Positions 36,915-46,874 are shown, counted from the stretch's first letter. The stretch: 64,000 nt of DNA from Streptomyces zingiberis (GCF_012034935.1 NZ_JAATEN010000025.1:1-64000), one strand, 5' to 3'. Translations and numbers: made by a program. The notes: generated by a model from the letters alone, not told the origin.

Positions 36915-38207
36915 TTGACGACGGCACCCACTCCCTCGCTCCGCCCCGCCACGCTCGTACCGCCGTACGGCGCGGGGGCCGGGGGCGGGCCGGGGAGAGC
37001 GCGCCTGACGGTCATCGAGCCCGCCGCGGGGGAACCGGCCGGCCACGACCACTGGCTCCAGGTCGCCCGTGAGGTGGCGGACGACCTCGCCACCGACGCG
37101 GCGTCCCGCGAGCGGGCCGGCCACGACCCCTCCGACGAGGTGGCCCGGTTCCGGGAAGCCGGCCTGCTGACCCTGCTGATCCCCTCCGGCCACGGCGGAG
37201 GAGGCGCCGGCTGGCCCACCGCCTGCGCCGTCGTCCGGGAGATCGCCGCCGCCGACGGGACGCTCGGCCTGCTCCTCGGCCGGCACTACGTGCTCTCCTG
37301 GAGCCCGCGGAGTCTCACCGGTCCCGGCCCCGCCGCGCGGATCGAACGGCGCTCCGCCGCCGGCCAGTGGTTCTGGGGCGGTGGGCTCGGTCTCCGCGAG
37401 ACGCCGCCCGTGCTGGCCCCGGACGCGGACGGCCACGGCTGGCTGCTGGAGGGGCGTCAGGACCGGGTCGCCGGTGCCCGGGTCGCGGACCGGCTGGCCG
37501 TCGCCGCCGTCCGCCACGACACCGGCGAACCCCTGTTCGTCCTGGTGGACCCGGCCGGTCCGGGCGTGGTGGCAGGCCCGGGGGAGGAGACCTTCGGCCT
37601 GCGGCAGGCCGCCGCCGGCAGCGTGGAGTTCGCCGCCGTCCCCCTCGCCGGGGACGCCGTCCTGGGCTCGCTGTCGGCGGACGGGGGAGCCCTCCCGCCC
37701 TGCGCCGGGCTGACCGCTGCCACCGGGCACCTGGTCTCCGCGCAGACCTGCCTCGGCCTGGCCCAGGGAATGCTGGCCGAGGCCCGGGACCACGCCCGCT
37801 CCACCGCGGCGGCCTGGCCGGGCGGAGCGCCCGCCGACCCGCACACCCTCGCCGCCTACGGGGAGCTCTCCGTGTCCCTGCGGGCCGCCTCCGCCCTGGC
37901 CGCCGAGGCCGTGGCCGGATTGACCGGGGCCGCGGACCGTCCGGAGGACCTCACCGACGACGAGTGCGCCGAGGTCACCGTGGTGGCCGCGGCGGCCGAG
38001 TCGGCCGCCGTCCGGGCCGCCCAGGAGATCACCGCCCGGGCGCTGGACGTCGCCGGGGCGGGCTCCGCCGCCGCCCGCCACGGCCTCGACCGCTTCTGGC
38101 GCGACCTCCGCGCCCACACGCTCCACCAGCCGGCCGGACCCCGTCTTCAGGCTATGGGCGACCACTTCCTCCACGGGGCGTACCCCCCGCTGACGCTGCC
38201 CGCCTGA
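36915..38207 (+). CDS. acyl-CoA dehydrogenase-type flavin monooxygenase (SfnB/DszC-like)
   Basis: 430 residues in the acyl-CoA dehydrogenase superfamily, of the group that oxygenates sulfur compounds with reduced flavin (SfnB, DszC). Seen: EVADDLATDAASRERAGHD, FREAGLLTLLIPSGHGGGGA, AVVREIAAADGTLGLLLGRHY, VSAQTCLGLAQGMLAEA, RAAQEITARALDVAGAGS and the C-terminal LDRFWRDLRAHTLHQPAGPR. The catalytic glutamate of dehydrogenases is not present at the usual place. Start TTG at 36915 is chosen because GTGAGGAGGATCCC precedes it; the ATG at 36729 would add 62 residues of shadow sequence. Location next to ssuD remnant supports sulfur scavenging. Confidence 0.78.
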   Translation: MTTAPTPSLRPATLVPPYGAGAGGGPGRARLTVIEPAAGEPAGHDHWLQVAREVADDLATDAASRERAGHDPSDEVARFREAGLLTLLIPSGHGGGGAGWPTACAVVREIAAADGTLGLLLGRHYVLSWSPRSLTGPGPAARIERRSAAGQWFWGGGLGLRETPPVLAPDADGHGWLLEGRQDRVAGARVADRLAVAAVRHDTGEPLFVLVDPAGPGVVAGPGEETFGLRQAAAGSVEFAAVPLAGDAVLGSLSADGGALPPCAGLTAATGHLVSAQTCLGLAQGMLAEARDHARSTAAAWPGGAPADPHTLAAYGELSVSLRAASALAAEAVAGLTGAADRPEDLTDDECAEVTVVAAAAESAAVRAAQEITARALDVAGAGSAAARHGLDRFWRDLRAHTLHQPAGPRLQAMGDHFLHGAYPPLTLPA

Positions 38208-38506
38208 GCGGTGGCCGGCACCCCCGCACGGACCGGCGATCCGCGGCGGGTCCCGGCCGTCCGCGGTGCCGCCGGCCGGTCTCCCGCCCGCTCCTCCGGG
38301 CCGGCGTGGCGGATCCGCCGGACGGGCCGGAAGGGAAGACCTGCGTACCCTCGCCGGCCGGAGAACGGTCACGACCCGGGACGTTCCGCCGCATCCGGCT
38401 CCGGGAACGGCGGCACCCGTGGGACCGTGGGAGCGATCGAGGTGCGCCCCCGGCCGGCGGCCGGACACCGGGGAACCGCACGGCACCTGGGACGGCCGCT
38501 GGGGGC

Positions 38507-39919
38507 ATGATGACCGGAACCACGACCGCCGACACGGACGCCGCGACCCGCGCACCGGGCCCTGCGGGGCACTGGCTGCTCGGTTCGCTGCCGGAGATAC
38601 GGCGGGACCCGCTGGGCACCTTCGTGCGCGTCAGGGAGGAGTACGGGGACATCGTGCGGCTCACCGCCGGCCCGCCCGGCCTCCGGGCCGAGCGCCACTG
38701 CGTGTTCTCCCCCTCCGGGGCGCAGCAGGTACTGGCCTCGCGCTCCGCCGACTTCCGCAAGGACACCGCCGCCTACCACGAGATCGCCGCGGTCCTCGGC
38801 GACGGGCTGCTGACGAGCCAGGACGAGCAGTACCTCCGTCAGCGGCGCCTGGTGCAGCCGCTGTTCACGCGGCGGCGGGTGGACGGCTACGCGGACGGCC
38901 TCAACGAGGAGGCCGGGGCGGTGGTCCGGCGCTGGCGCGACACCCCGGACGGCGCCGTGGACCTCGCGGAGGAGATGTCCCGCTTCACGCTGCGCGCCGT
39001 CACCCGCATCCTCTTCGGCGCCGACATCGAGTCGGCGGTGGACGTGGTCCGCCGGAACTTCCCCGTCCTCGGCGGCCACATCGTCCGCCGCAGCTTCACC
39101 CCCGTGCGGCCGCCGCGCACCTGGCCCACGCCTGCCAACCGCTCGGCCGGCCGCGCCCGGGCGGCGCTCCACGCCCTCTGCGACCGGATCGTCGCCGAAC
39201 GCCGGGCGGAGGACGCCCGGCGCGGCCCCGGTGACCCGGCCCCCGGGACCGATCTGCTGAGCCTGCTGACCCGGGCCGGGAACGACGACGACGGCACCCT
39301 CACCCCGGCCGAGATCCGTGACCAGGTGCTCGTCTTCCTGATCGCCGGCCACGAGACCACGGCCACGTCCCTCACCTTCGCCCTCCATCTGCTCGGACAC
39401 CACCCCGAGGTGCAGGAACGGGCCCGTGAGGAGGTCGAGCGGGTCCTCGGGGACCGCCCGCCCACCGCCGCCGACCTCGACGCCCTGCCGTACCTCACCC
39501 AGGTGCTCAAGGAGTCGATGCGGCTCTACCCGGCGGCCCCCGTCTTCGGCCGCAACGCGGTGCGGGAGACGGTGATCGACGGTGTCACCATCCCCGCCGG
39601 GGGCGAGGCCCTCGTGGTCCCCTGGGCGATCCACCGCCATCCGGACCACTGGGAGGACCCCGAGCGTTTCGACCCGGACCGCTTCCTCCCGGAGCGGGAG
39701 CGGGACCGTCCCCGCTACGCGTGGCTGCCGTTCGGCGGCGGGCCCCGCGCCTGCATCGGGCAGCACTTCTCCATGCTGGAGTCCGTGCTGGCGCTCGCCG
39801 CCTTCCTGCGGGCGTTCACGATCGAGTCCCCGGCCGCCGGCATCACGCTGGGCGTGGGGGTCACGCTCCAGATCGGGTCCCCGGTCCGCGCCCGGCTGAT
39901 CCCGCGCGCCACGGACTGA
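38507..39919 (+). CDS. cytochrome P450
   Basis: 470 residues with all P450 landmarks: I-helix IAGHETTATSL (oxygen activation), KESMRLYP (ExxR), PERFDPDRFLPERE, and the haem loop LPFGGGPRACIGQHF, where Cys416 is the iron ligand. The length and the pattern (long N-terminal arm, PxRFDPDRF) resemble fatty-acid or terpenoid-type bacterial P450s of the CYP102/CYP110-like clan, so an endogenous long-chain substrate is possible. A MM start (38507 or 38510) follows GGGGGC. No ferredoxin or reductase is adjacent. Preceded by about 300 nt without a gene. Confidence 0.93.
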   Translation: MMTGTTTADTDAATRAPGPAGHWLLGSLPEIRRDPLGTFVRVREEYGDIVRLTAGPPGLRAERHCVFSPSGAQQVLASRSADFRKDTAAYHEIAAVLGDGLLTSQDEQYLRQRRLVQPLFTRRRVDGYADGLNEEAGAVVRRWRDTPDGAVDLAEEMSRFTLRAVTRILFGADIESAVDVVRRNFPVLGGHIVRRSFTPVRPPRTWPTPANRSAGRARAALHALCDRIVAERRAEDARRGPGDPAPGTDLLSLLTRAGNDDDGTLTPAEIRDQVLVFLIAGHETTATSLTFALHLLGHHPEVQERAREEVERVLGDRPPTAADLDALPYLTQVLKESMRLYPAAPVFGRNAVRETVIDGVTIPAGGEALVVPWAIHRHPDHWEDPERFDPDRFLPERERDRPRYAWLPFGGGPRACIGQHFSMLESVLALAAFLRAFTIESPAAGITLGVGVTLQIGSPVRARLIPRATD

Positions 39920-39934
39920 GCGGGCGGGCCGCAC

Positions 39935-39958
39935 GCCCCCGGGGGAACACCCGGGGGC
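39935..39958 (+). terminator. terminator after the P450
   Basis: 9-bp stem GCCCCCGGG (39935-39943) with 39950-39958, loop GGAACA. The 475 nt to the next gene hold no other supported feature. Confidence 0.7.
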
Positions 39959-40435
39959 CGACCCTGTGCGGCGGGGCCGAGCCCTCGCCCCCGGACGGGC
40001 CCTCCGCCCGGAGCCGTCACCCGGGCCGGTGGATACCGCCGCCCGGCCGGGGGCCCGGCCCCGCGGGGTTCCGGGAGCCGCACGAGCCGGCCGCGGCGCG
40101 CGGTCACGGCCGGCCGCGACCGGCCCGGGGGAGGGGCCGGGACCGGGGCCGGGTGCGCCGCGGGCGCTCCCCCCGGGCAGCCCCTGCCGCCCTTGCGGCC
40201 CGGCAGGCTCCCGAGACGTCCCACCTCCGGCCGGCGCCCCGCGGCCCGTCGCCCACCGGGCGCCCACGCGGCCGGGGTCCGCTCCGGCTCACCACCCCGC
40301 GCACCCGCCCCCTCGGGGTCCGGCTCCACCGGCGCCCCGGCAGGGCCGGTTTCGCCGCCGCCGGGCCGGTTACCCGTCGGCCGGACGGGGGCACGTGCGG
40401 ACGGGCGGGGCCGGGAGCAGGCGACGGGAGACACC

Positions 40436-41200
40436 ATGAGTGACGCGTCACGGGCCAGTCACGCCGCGGCCGGGCCCGGCCGCGGCAGCGGGGAGAAGGC
40501 CAGGCGTGCGGCCGCCGGGGAGGCCGGGCGGACGGCGGACGACCGGGCCACCACCCCCACCTCCCCGGGAGCCCCGGGGAAGGCCCGGCCCGCCGGTGCC
40601 GCCGCCTGGGAACGGGCCCGCGACGCCGCCGGTACTCTGCGCGCCCACCCCCGGAGCGAGGCCCGTGACCTGCTCCGCCGCGGGCCGGCCGCCCTCCGTG
40701 ACGGGATCGGCGGACTGGTGGGGAGGGCGGCCGGGGCTGGTCACCGCGCCGCAACGTCTCTCGGACGGCGGATCGCCACCGGCGACGGCCGCGGGGGCAC
40801 CGGCGGAGCCGGGCCCGGTGACGCCCCGGCCACCGGCGAACTCCGTACCGCCGCCCAGCGGCGGCCCGGACTGCTGGCGGGAGCGGCGGCCTCGGCCGGG
40901 TTCGCGGCCGGTTCCGCCGCGGGGCTCGCCGCCGGACTCGCCGAGGCGGCCCGGGGAGCGCGGCGCCCCGCCACCGCACAGCCGGGCGCGGTGCTGGGCG
41001 CCGCGGCCGCGGCGGGCCTGGTGGCGCGACGGCTCGCACGGACCGCGGGCGTGGTGGGACACGGCGGCCCGGCGCCCGTCCCCGACAAGCCCGGCCCCGT
41101 CCCGACGTCACCGGGGGCCGGGCACCCCACCGGGCCGCCCGGGGAGTCCTCCCGCCCCTCGCACGCGCGCCCGTACGGGGACGGCGCGGGACCGCGGTAG
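40436..41200 (+). CDS. alanine/glycine-rich hypothetical protein
   Basis: 254 residues, not assigned. The ATG at 40436 follows GGGAGACACC. A charged N-terminal 70 residues (KARRAAAGEAGRTADDRA) leads to helical RARDAAGTLRAHPRSEARDLLRRG, then a long small-residue stretch (LLAGAAASAGFAAGSAAGLAAGLAEAARG) and AVLGAAAAAGLVARRLART that could form one or two membrane or glycine-zipper helices. The tail is Pro-rich. It lies 142 nt before the kinase gene on the same strand. Confidence 0.55.
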   Translation: MSDASRASHAAAGPGRGSGEKARRAAAGEAGRTADDRATTPTSPGAPGKARPAGAAAWERARDAAGTLRAHPRSEARDLLRRGPAALRDGIGGLVGRAAGAGHRAATSLGRRIATGDGRGGTGGAGPGDAPATGELRTAAQRRPGLLAGAAASAGFAAGSAAGLAAGLAEAARGARRPATAQPGAVLGAAAAAGLVARRLARTAGVVGHGGPAPVPDKPGPVPTSPGAGHPTGPPGESSRPSHARPYGDGAGPR

Positions 41201-41342
41201 CCCGTCCGCTCCGCGCGGGCCGGCCGTGGCCCTCGTGCCCGTGTCCCGAACCCGTCCGGTGCCGTGCACAGTTCACCCGCCGATCGGCATACTGGACTGC
41301 GCTCGGAGGCGGAGCGCAGGCATCGACGGGGGCGGCGAACGC

Positions 41343-43562
41343 GTGGAGGAACCGGAGACAGCTCAGGAGCCCGCGGAACCCGGGGTCCACACCCTGGTCG
41401 GCGGCCGGTACCGGCTGCTCGACCGGATCGGGCGCGGCGGCATGGGCGAGGTGTGGCGCGCCCTGGACGAGGCGCTCGGCCGCCAGGTCGCCGTCAAGTG
41501 CCTCCGGCCGCCCTCCCCGGGGCCCGACGAGAAGGCCGCCCGCGTGCTGCGCGAGCGCTTCCGGCGGGAGGCCCGGGTCGCCGCCTCCCTCCAGCACCGC
41601 GGCATCACCGTCGTCCACGACTTCGGTGAGGACCGCGGCACGCTCCACATCGTCATGGAACTGCTGGACGGCCGTCACCTCGGGCAGATCCTCCACGATC
41701 ACGGCGAACCGCTGCCCCTGCCCGACCTGGTGGACATCACCGGGCAGATCGCGGCGGCCCTCGCCTACACCCACCGGCAGGGCGTGGTCCACCGCGACCT
41801 CAAACCCGCCAATCTCGTGCGGCTCGCCGACGGCACCGTGAAGATCTGCGACTTCGGCATCGCCCGCCTCACCCACGGACTGGACCAGGGCACCCGGCTC
41901 ACCGGCGCGGGCGTCGCCATGGGCACCCCGCACTACATGCCGCCGGAACAGATCACCGGCGGCCCCGTGGACCACCGCGGCGACCTCTACTCCCTGGGCT
42001 GCGTGATCTACGAACTCGCCACCGGCAGGCCGCCGTTCGACCGGGACGACCCGTGGGCCGTCCTCGCCGGCCACCGGGAGACGCCGCCCCGGCCGCTGCG
42101 CGACCACCGCCCCGCGCTGTCCGGGCCGTTCGAGCAGCTGGTGCTCCACCTGCTGGCCAAGGACCCGGGGGACCGCCCGCGGGACGCCGCCGACCTGGGC
42201 GACCGGCTCGCCGCCGTCCACCGCTCCCACCCGTCCGCGGTGTCCGCCCCGCGGACCGGGAAGCACGAGCCGCGGCTGCCGCCCTGGACCCGCTCCATGA
42301 CGGCCGGCTGGTCCGCGGGCGCCCTCACCCGCCCCGCGCCCTACGACGCCTCCGCCGGGCTCACCCGCCCCTGGGCCGGCGGCACCGGCACCTCCGGAGA
42401 CCTGTCACCCTCCGCCCGGCCGCGGCCCCGGGCCCTCGCCGCGTCGGCCCGGCGCCACGCGGCCGGTCTCCACCTCGCCCGGCTGGGCCGCTGGGCGGAG
42501 GCCGCCGCCGAGCACCGGACCGCCGCCGCCGAGCGTGAGCGGGCCCTCGGCCCCGGCCACCCCGAGACCCTCGCCAGCCGCTACGAGGCCGCCACCGCGC
42601 TCCTCCGCGCCGGTCTCGCCGCCGCGGCCCTGGAGGAGTTCCGCCAGGTCGCCGACGTCCGGCAGCGGGCCCTCGGCCCCGACCACCCGGCGACCCTCCT
42701 CGCCCGCCAGGAGCAGGCCCACGCCCTGACCCGCCTCGGCCGTCACGCCGAGGCCCACCAGCTCTACGCCGGTCTCCTCGTCATCCGCGAGCGCGCCGAC
42801 GGTCCCGGGCACGCGGACACCCTGCGCTGCCGTCACCAGCTCGCCGTCACCCTCGGGCGCCTGGGGCGCGCCGCCGACGCCTTCCGCGTCGCGTCCGAGA
42901 CGGCCCACACCCGCGCCCGCACCCTGGGCCCCGAGCACCCGGACACCCTCGCCACCCGCTGTGAGGCCGCCCACGCCCTCGGGCAACTCGGCCGCTGGGC
43001 CGACGCGTTGCGCGCCTACCGGGAGATCGCCGACGCCCGCGCCCGGGTCCTCGGCCCGCTGCACGCCGACACCCTCGCCGCCCGCCACGAGACGGGCGCC
43101 GGCCTGCTGCGGCTGGGGCGCGGCGCCGAGGCGCTGGCGCACTTCCGCTCCCTGGTGTCGGACCGCGTCCGCGCCCGCGGCGCCGACGACCCGGGCACCC
43201 TGCGCGCCCGGCAGGGCGCCGTCACCGCCCTGGGACGGCTGGACCGCTGGGAGGAGGCGCTGGCGGAGGCGGAGGAGATCCGCGACCTGCGGGAGCGCGC
43301 CCTGGGCCCCGGCCACGCCGAGACCCTGGCCGCCCGCCGGGAGGTCGCCGTCTGCCTCGGCGCGCTCGGCCGCTGGGAGGAGGCCCGGGACGCGCACCGC
43401 GAGGTCACCCTGGACCGGGAGCGGACGCTCGGGCCCGCCCATCCGCTCACCCTGGCCAGCCGGGCGGACGAGGCGCACTGCCTGGAACGGCTCGGCCGCC
43501 CCGCGGAAGCCGCGGAGATCCACCGCCGGCTGGCCGGGTACCGCGCCGGCCCCGGGGACTGA
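41343..43562 (+). CDS. Hanks-type serine/threonine kinase fused to TPR repeats
   Basis: 739 residues. The kinase domain (about 20-280) is intact: glycine loop IGRGGMGEVW, ATP Lys52, HRDLKPAN with catalytic Asp152, DFG at 170-172, and GTPHYMPPEQ. No transmembrane helix follows, so it is cytosolic. After a linker, about eight TPR-like repeats of 42 residues (residues about 370-735) carry the pattern RxxALGPxHPxTLxxR found in kinesin light chain-type TPRs, as in NB-ARC/FxsT-like proteins. The repeats probably bind a partner. Start GTG at 41343. This is not the PknB type with PASTA domains. Confidence 0.9.
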   Translation: MEEPETAQEPAEPGVHTLVGGRYRLLDRIGRGGMGEVWRALDEALGRQVAVKCLRPPSPGPDEKAARVLRERFRREARVAASLQHRGITVVHDFGEDRGTLHIVMELLDGRHLGQILHDHGEPLPLPDLVDITGQIAAALAYTHRQGVVHRDLKPANLVRLADGTVKICDFGIARLTHGLDQGTRLTGAGVAMGTPHYMPPEQITGGPVDHRGDLYSLGCVIYELATGRPPFDRDDPWAVLAGHRETPPRPLRDHRPALSGPFEQLVLHLLAKDPGDRPRDAADLGDRLAAVHRSHPSAVSAPRTGKHEPRLPPWTRSMTAGWSAGALTRPAPYDASAGLTRPWAGGTGTSGDLSPSARPRPRALAASARRHAAGLHLARLGRWAEAAAEHRTAAAERERALGPGHPETLASRYEAATALLRAGLAAAALEEFRQVADVRQRALGPDHPATLLARQEQAHALTRLGRHAEAHQLYAGLLVIRERADGPGHADTLRCRHQLAVTLGRLGRAADAFRVASETAHTRARTLGPEHPDTLATRCEAAHALGQLGRWADALRAYREIADARARVLGPLHADTLAARHETGAGLLRLGRGAEALAHFRSLVSDRVRARGADDPGTLRARQGAVTALGRLDRWEEALAEAEEIRDLRERALGPGHAETLAARREVAVCLGALGRWEEARDAHREVTLDRERTLGPAHPLTLASRADEAHCLERLGRPAEAAEIHRRLAGYRAGPGD

Positions 43563-43967
43563 CGGGACCCCGGTACGGCGGACCGCCCCCGGGCGCGGTG
43601 GTTCCGCGCGGCCGGCCCCACGGAACCGCCCCGCCCCGGAGGGCCCCGCCTTGGACAGCCACGGTCCGCCGTCCCGGCGCCACCTCCCGGCCGTTCCGGA
43701 CGGGGGAGCGGGGAACGCCCGCCTCCGGCCGGCACGGCCCCTCGCGGCGGGGCCGGCCGGACAGGCGCCGTTCCGGCCCGGCCTCGGGTGGCACTCGCTC
43801 CGGAACGGAGGACCCGGCGCCGTGGGGCGGGAAGTAAGGGCTGACGGCAGGGGTGAGCCCGGCGCAACGCGACGGTCCGCCACCCCGCCGGGGAGCCGGA
43901 ATCCGGGCCCCGGCCGGTGCGGAACGGCCGCTACCGGGCGCCCGGTGGACGTGATAGCAAGATCTCC
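43563..43967. other. intergenic, no gene recognised
   Basis: 405 nt between the kinase and FAD oxidoreductase genes. A short 7-bp pair GGTTCCG/CGGAACC (43600-43627) may be a weak terminator. Nothing else is supported. Confidence 0.4.
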
Positions 43968-45740
43968 ATGCGCACCCTCTCCGATGACTCCGGCGGCGTC
44001 CGGGGGACGGCCGCCTCCGCGCCCCCCTCCTCCCGCGCCTCCCGGGCCGGCGAGGGGGCCGGTGAGCGGCCGGGCGCCCAGGAGGGCACCGCCGGTTCCG
44101 GCGGCACTCACGACAGGCACGACAGGCACGACAGGCACGACAGGCATGACAGGCACGACAGGCATGACGTCGTGGTGGTCGGCGGCGGTCACAACGGGCT
44201 GGTCGCCGCCGCCTACCTGGCGCGGGCCGGCCGCCGCGTCCTGCTGCTGGAACGGCTGGGGACGGTCGGCGGCGCGGCCGTCTCCACCCGGCCCTTCACC
44301 GGCGCCGACGCCCGGCTGTCGCGCTACTCCTATCTCGTCAGTCTGCTGCCGCGGAAGATCGTCCGGGATCTGGGGCTGCGCTTCACGGTCCGCCGCCGTT
44401 CGGTCTCCTCGTACACGCCCGCCGTGCGGGGCGGCCGGCCCACCGGGCTGCTCGTCGGCGGCGGGGAGGCCCGCACCCGGGAATCCTTCGCCCGGCTCAC
44501 CGGCTCCGACCGCGAGTTCGAGGCCTGGGGACGGTTCCAGGAGATGACGGGACGCCTGGCCGAGCGGGTCTTCCCCACCCTCACCGAACCGCTGCCCACC
44601 CGTGGCGAACTGCGGGCCCGCGTGGACGACGCCACCGCCTGGCGGGCCGTCTTCGAGGAACCGCTGGGCGTCACCATCGAGGAGACCTTCCACGACGACC
44701 TGGTGCGCGGGGTGGTCCTCACCGACGGTCTCATCGGCACCTTCGCCGACGCCCACGACTCCGGCCTGCTCCAGAACCGCTGCTTCCTCTACCACGTGGT
44801 CGGGGGCGGCACCGGCGACTGGAACGTCCCCGTCGGCGGCATGGGCGCCCTCACCTCGGCGCTCGCGGACGCGGCCCGCGCCGCCGGAGCCGAGATCCGC
44901 ACCGGCCACACCGTGACCGGGCTGGAGACGGACGGCACCCACGCCGCGGTCACCTACCACCACGCGGGCGGGACGGGCACGGCCGAGGCCCGGCACGTCC
45001 TCGTCGGGGCGGCGCCCGAGGTGCTCGCCGGGCTGCTCGGGGAGGAACCACCCCCGCCGGAGCGCGCCGAAGGGTCCCAGCTCAAGGTCAACATGCTGCT
45101 GCGGCGGCTGCCCCGGCTGCGGGATCCGGAGGCCGACCCGCGCGAGGCGTTCGCCGGCACCTTCCACATCGCCGAGGGCTACGGGCAGCTCGCCGACGCC
45201 TACCGGCAGGCCGCGGCGGGCCGGCTCCCCGACGCGCCGCCCAGCGAGATCTACTGCCACACCCTCACCGACCCCTCGATCCTCGGACCGGAGCTCGCGG
45301 AGAGCGGCCACCACACCCTCACCCTCTTCGGGCTGCACACCCCGGCCCGCCTCTTCGAACGAGCCCCCGAGGGCGGGGCCCCGTCCCCGTCCGGTCCGTC
45401 CGGCCCCGGCGCCGTCCGGGACCGGCTGCTGCGCGCGACCCTGGAGCAGCTTGACGCCCATCTGGCCGAGCCCCTCGCGGACTGCCTGGCGACGGACGCG
45501 GAGGGCCGGCCGTGCCTGGAGGCGAAGTCCCCGCTCGACCTCGACCGCGAACTCGGCCTGCCCCGGGGCCACATCTTCCACCGCGACCTGGCGTTCCCGT
45601 ACGCGACGGAGACCACCGGCCGCTGGGGCGTGGAGACGCGCCACGCCAACGTGCTGCTGTGCGGCGCGGGCGCCGTCCGCGGCGGCGGGGTGAGCGGTAT
45701 CCCGGGCCACAACGCGGCGATGGCGGTCCTCGGCCGCTGA
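43968..45740 (+). CDS. FAD-dependent oxidoreductase (phytoene desaturase-like fold)
   Basis: 590 residues. The Rossmann FAD motif VVVVGGGHNGLVAAAYLARAG (about residues 67-87, GxGxxG-type) and the C-terminal ANVLLCGAGAVRGGGVSGIPGHNAA place it in the CrtI-like amine-oxidase/desaturase family, of the group annotated PYROXD2-like. Substrate is unknown. Immediately before the Rossmann strand is a tract of six His-Asp-Arg units, and the first 40 residues are Ser/Ala/Gly-rich, so the start at 43968 may be too far upstream. It is monocistronic. The core from about residue 66 is the safe part. Confidence 0.8.
   Translation: MRTLSDDSGGVRGTAASAPPSSRASRAGEGAGERPGAQEGTAGSGGTHDRHDRHDRHDRHDRHDRHDVVVVGGGHNGLVAAAYLARAGRRVLLLERLGTVGGAAVSTRPFTGADARLSRYSYLVSLLPRKIVRDLGLRFTVRRRSVSSYTPAVRGGRPTGLLVGGGEARTRESFARLTGSDREFEAWGRFQEMTGRLAERVFPTLTEPLPTRGELRARVDDATAWRAVFEEPLGVTIEETFHDDLVRGVVLTDGLIGTFADAHDSGLLQNRCFLYHVVGGGTGDWNVPVGGMGALTSALADAARAAGAEIRTGHTVTGLETDGTHAAVTYHHAGGTGTAEARHVLVGAAPEVLAGLLGEEPPPPERAEGSQLKVNMLLRRLPRLRDPEADPREAFAGTFHIAEGYGQLADAYRQAAAGRLPDAPPSEIYCHTLTDPSILGPELAESGHHTLTLFGLHTPARLFERAPEGGAPSPSGPSGPGAVRDRLLRATLEQLDAHLAEPLADCLATDAEGRPCLEAKSPLDLDRELGLPRGHIFHRDLAFPYATETTGRWGVETRHANVLLCGAGAVRGGGVSGIPGHNAAMAVLGR
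44109..44162 (+). repeat. 6 x 9-bp repeat encoding His-Asp-Arg
   Basis: CACGACAGG, with CATGACAGG in unit 5, occurs six times in a row, encoding HDR six times (residues 48-65), and runs straight into the HDVVVVGGG strand of the FAD domain. Confidence 0.9.
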
Positions 45741-45821
45741 CCCGCCGAACCGGCCCCGCCCGCCGAGCCTGCTTCCGCCCGTCGCGCGCCCGCCCTCCGT
45801 CCGTGGCGCCGCCTCTCCGGT

Positions 45822-45859
45822 CCGTCCGCCGTCCCTCCGTTCGGAGGTGGGGCGGACGG
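45822..45859 (+). terminator. hairpin after the FAD oxidoreductase
   Basis: CCGTCCGCC (45822-45830) pairs with GGCGGACGG (45851-45859); the interior adds six more pairs around TT with three mismatches. The 466 nt from here to the ATPase gene contain no recognised gene; TTCACTGATAGTCACACC near 46262 may be promoter DNA. Confidence 0.6.
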
Positions 45860-46325
45860 CGTGCGGCCCCGCCGGGTTGGCCGGGTCACGGGTGTCCGTA
45901 CGCGTCCCGAGGCACGCCGGGCGACCGGGGAGCACGGCACAGCCGACCGGGCGGCAGCCGTGCTCCCGTGCGCCGTCGACGCCCCGTGGCGGCCGGGACC
46001 GGGATGTGCCGGATCCGCCCGGGAACGGCACGTCGCACGTCGCCCGCCCCTTCCGGCGCTCCCGGCCCGGCCGCGGCACCGGTGGACCGCCGCGCCGCTC
46101 CCCACCCGTCCGGGATCGTCCCGCCGGAAAGCGCGCCCCGTCCCGCGCGCCACCTCCGCACGGGCGCGCGGGGGGTACACGGTTGAAGGGGGCGGGGCCG
46201 TCCGTGCACCCCTCTGTGTGCGTGAACCCCCTATGGGCACTGCCGCCCGCGATGTCACGCCTCTTCACTGATAGTCACACCACGACGGCGGGGTCCCGCT
46301 CCGCCGGTGACCGAAGGGCAGGGCG

Positions 46326-46874
46326 ATGAACTCGCGCAAGTTACGGGGCACGCCGACGCGGATGCCGGCGCACCCCTCTCTCCCGGAGCCCGGGGGCTCC
46401 CCGGGGGACGAAGGCCGCGCGGCCGAGAGATGCCGCCGGATCACGCTCGACGCGGGGGCCCCGTCCTCGGTCGGCACGGCCCGCCGGGCGGTCGCGGACG
46501 CCCTGCGGGAGTGGGGCCTGTCGCCCCTCGCCGAGGATGTGACGCTCTGCGTGTCGGAACTGGTCAGCAACGCCGTCGAGCACACGGCCCCGCGCGGCCG
46601 GACCGGCCGGGGGGCGGTCGCGGTCGCGCTGCGCGCCTGGCCCACGTGGCTGTTCCTGGAGGTCTCCGACGAGGACCCCCGGCCGCCCTCGCCCGCCACC
46701 GGCGTGGCCCTCGCCCATGACCTCTCCGCCGAACTGCCGGACTCCCCGCTGGCCGACCGCGGGCGCGGCCTGTTCATCGTCACCTGTCTCGCCGATGCGA
46801 CGTGGTGGGCCCGGCGGGCCGAGGGCGGCAAGAGCGTGTTCTGCCGCTTCGACCTGGCCCGGGCGGCGGCGTGA
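46326..46874 (+). CDS. RsbW-like ATP-binding regulatory protein
   Basis: 182 residues with a GHKL ATPase fold: CVSELVSNAVEHTAPRGR (N-box), VSDEDPRPPSPA (G1-like) and DRGRGLFIVTCLADATWW (G2-like). Small Streptomyces proteins of this type act as anti-sigma or antagonist-binding kinases. The G1 motif lacks the usual DxGxG, having DEDPRPP, as often seen in this subgroup. The ATG follows GAAGGGCAGGG. No sigma factor or antagonist is adjacent; SpoIIE phosphatases elsewhere in the window could be partners but that is inference. Confidence 0.82.
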   Translation: MNSRKLRGTPTRMPAHPSLPEPGGSPGDEGRAAERCRRITLDAGAPSSVGTARRAVADALREWGLSPLAEDVTLCVSELVSNAVEHTAPRGRTGRGAVAVALRAWPTWLFLEVSDEDPRPPSPATGVALAHDLSAELPDSPLADRGRGLFIVTCLADATWWARRAEGGKSVFCRFDLARAAA

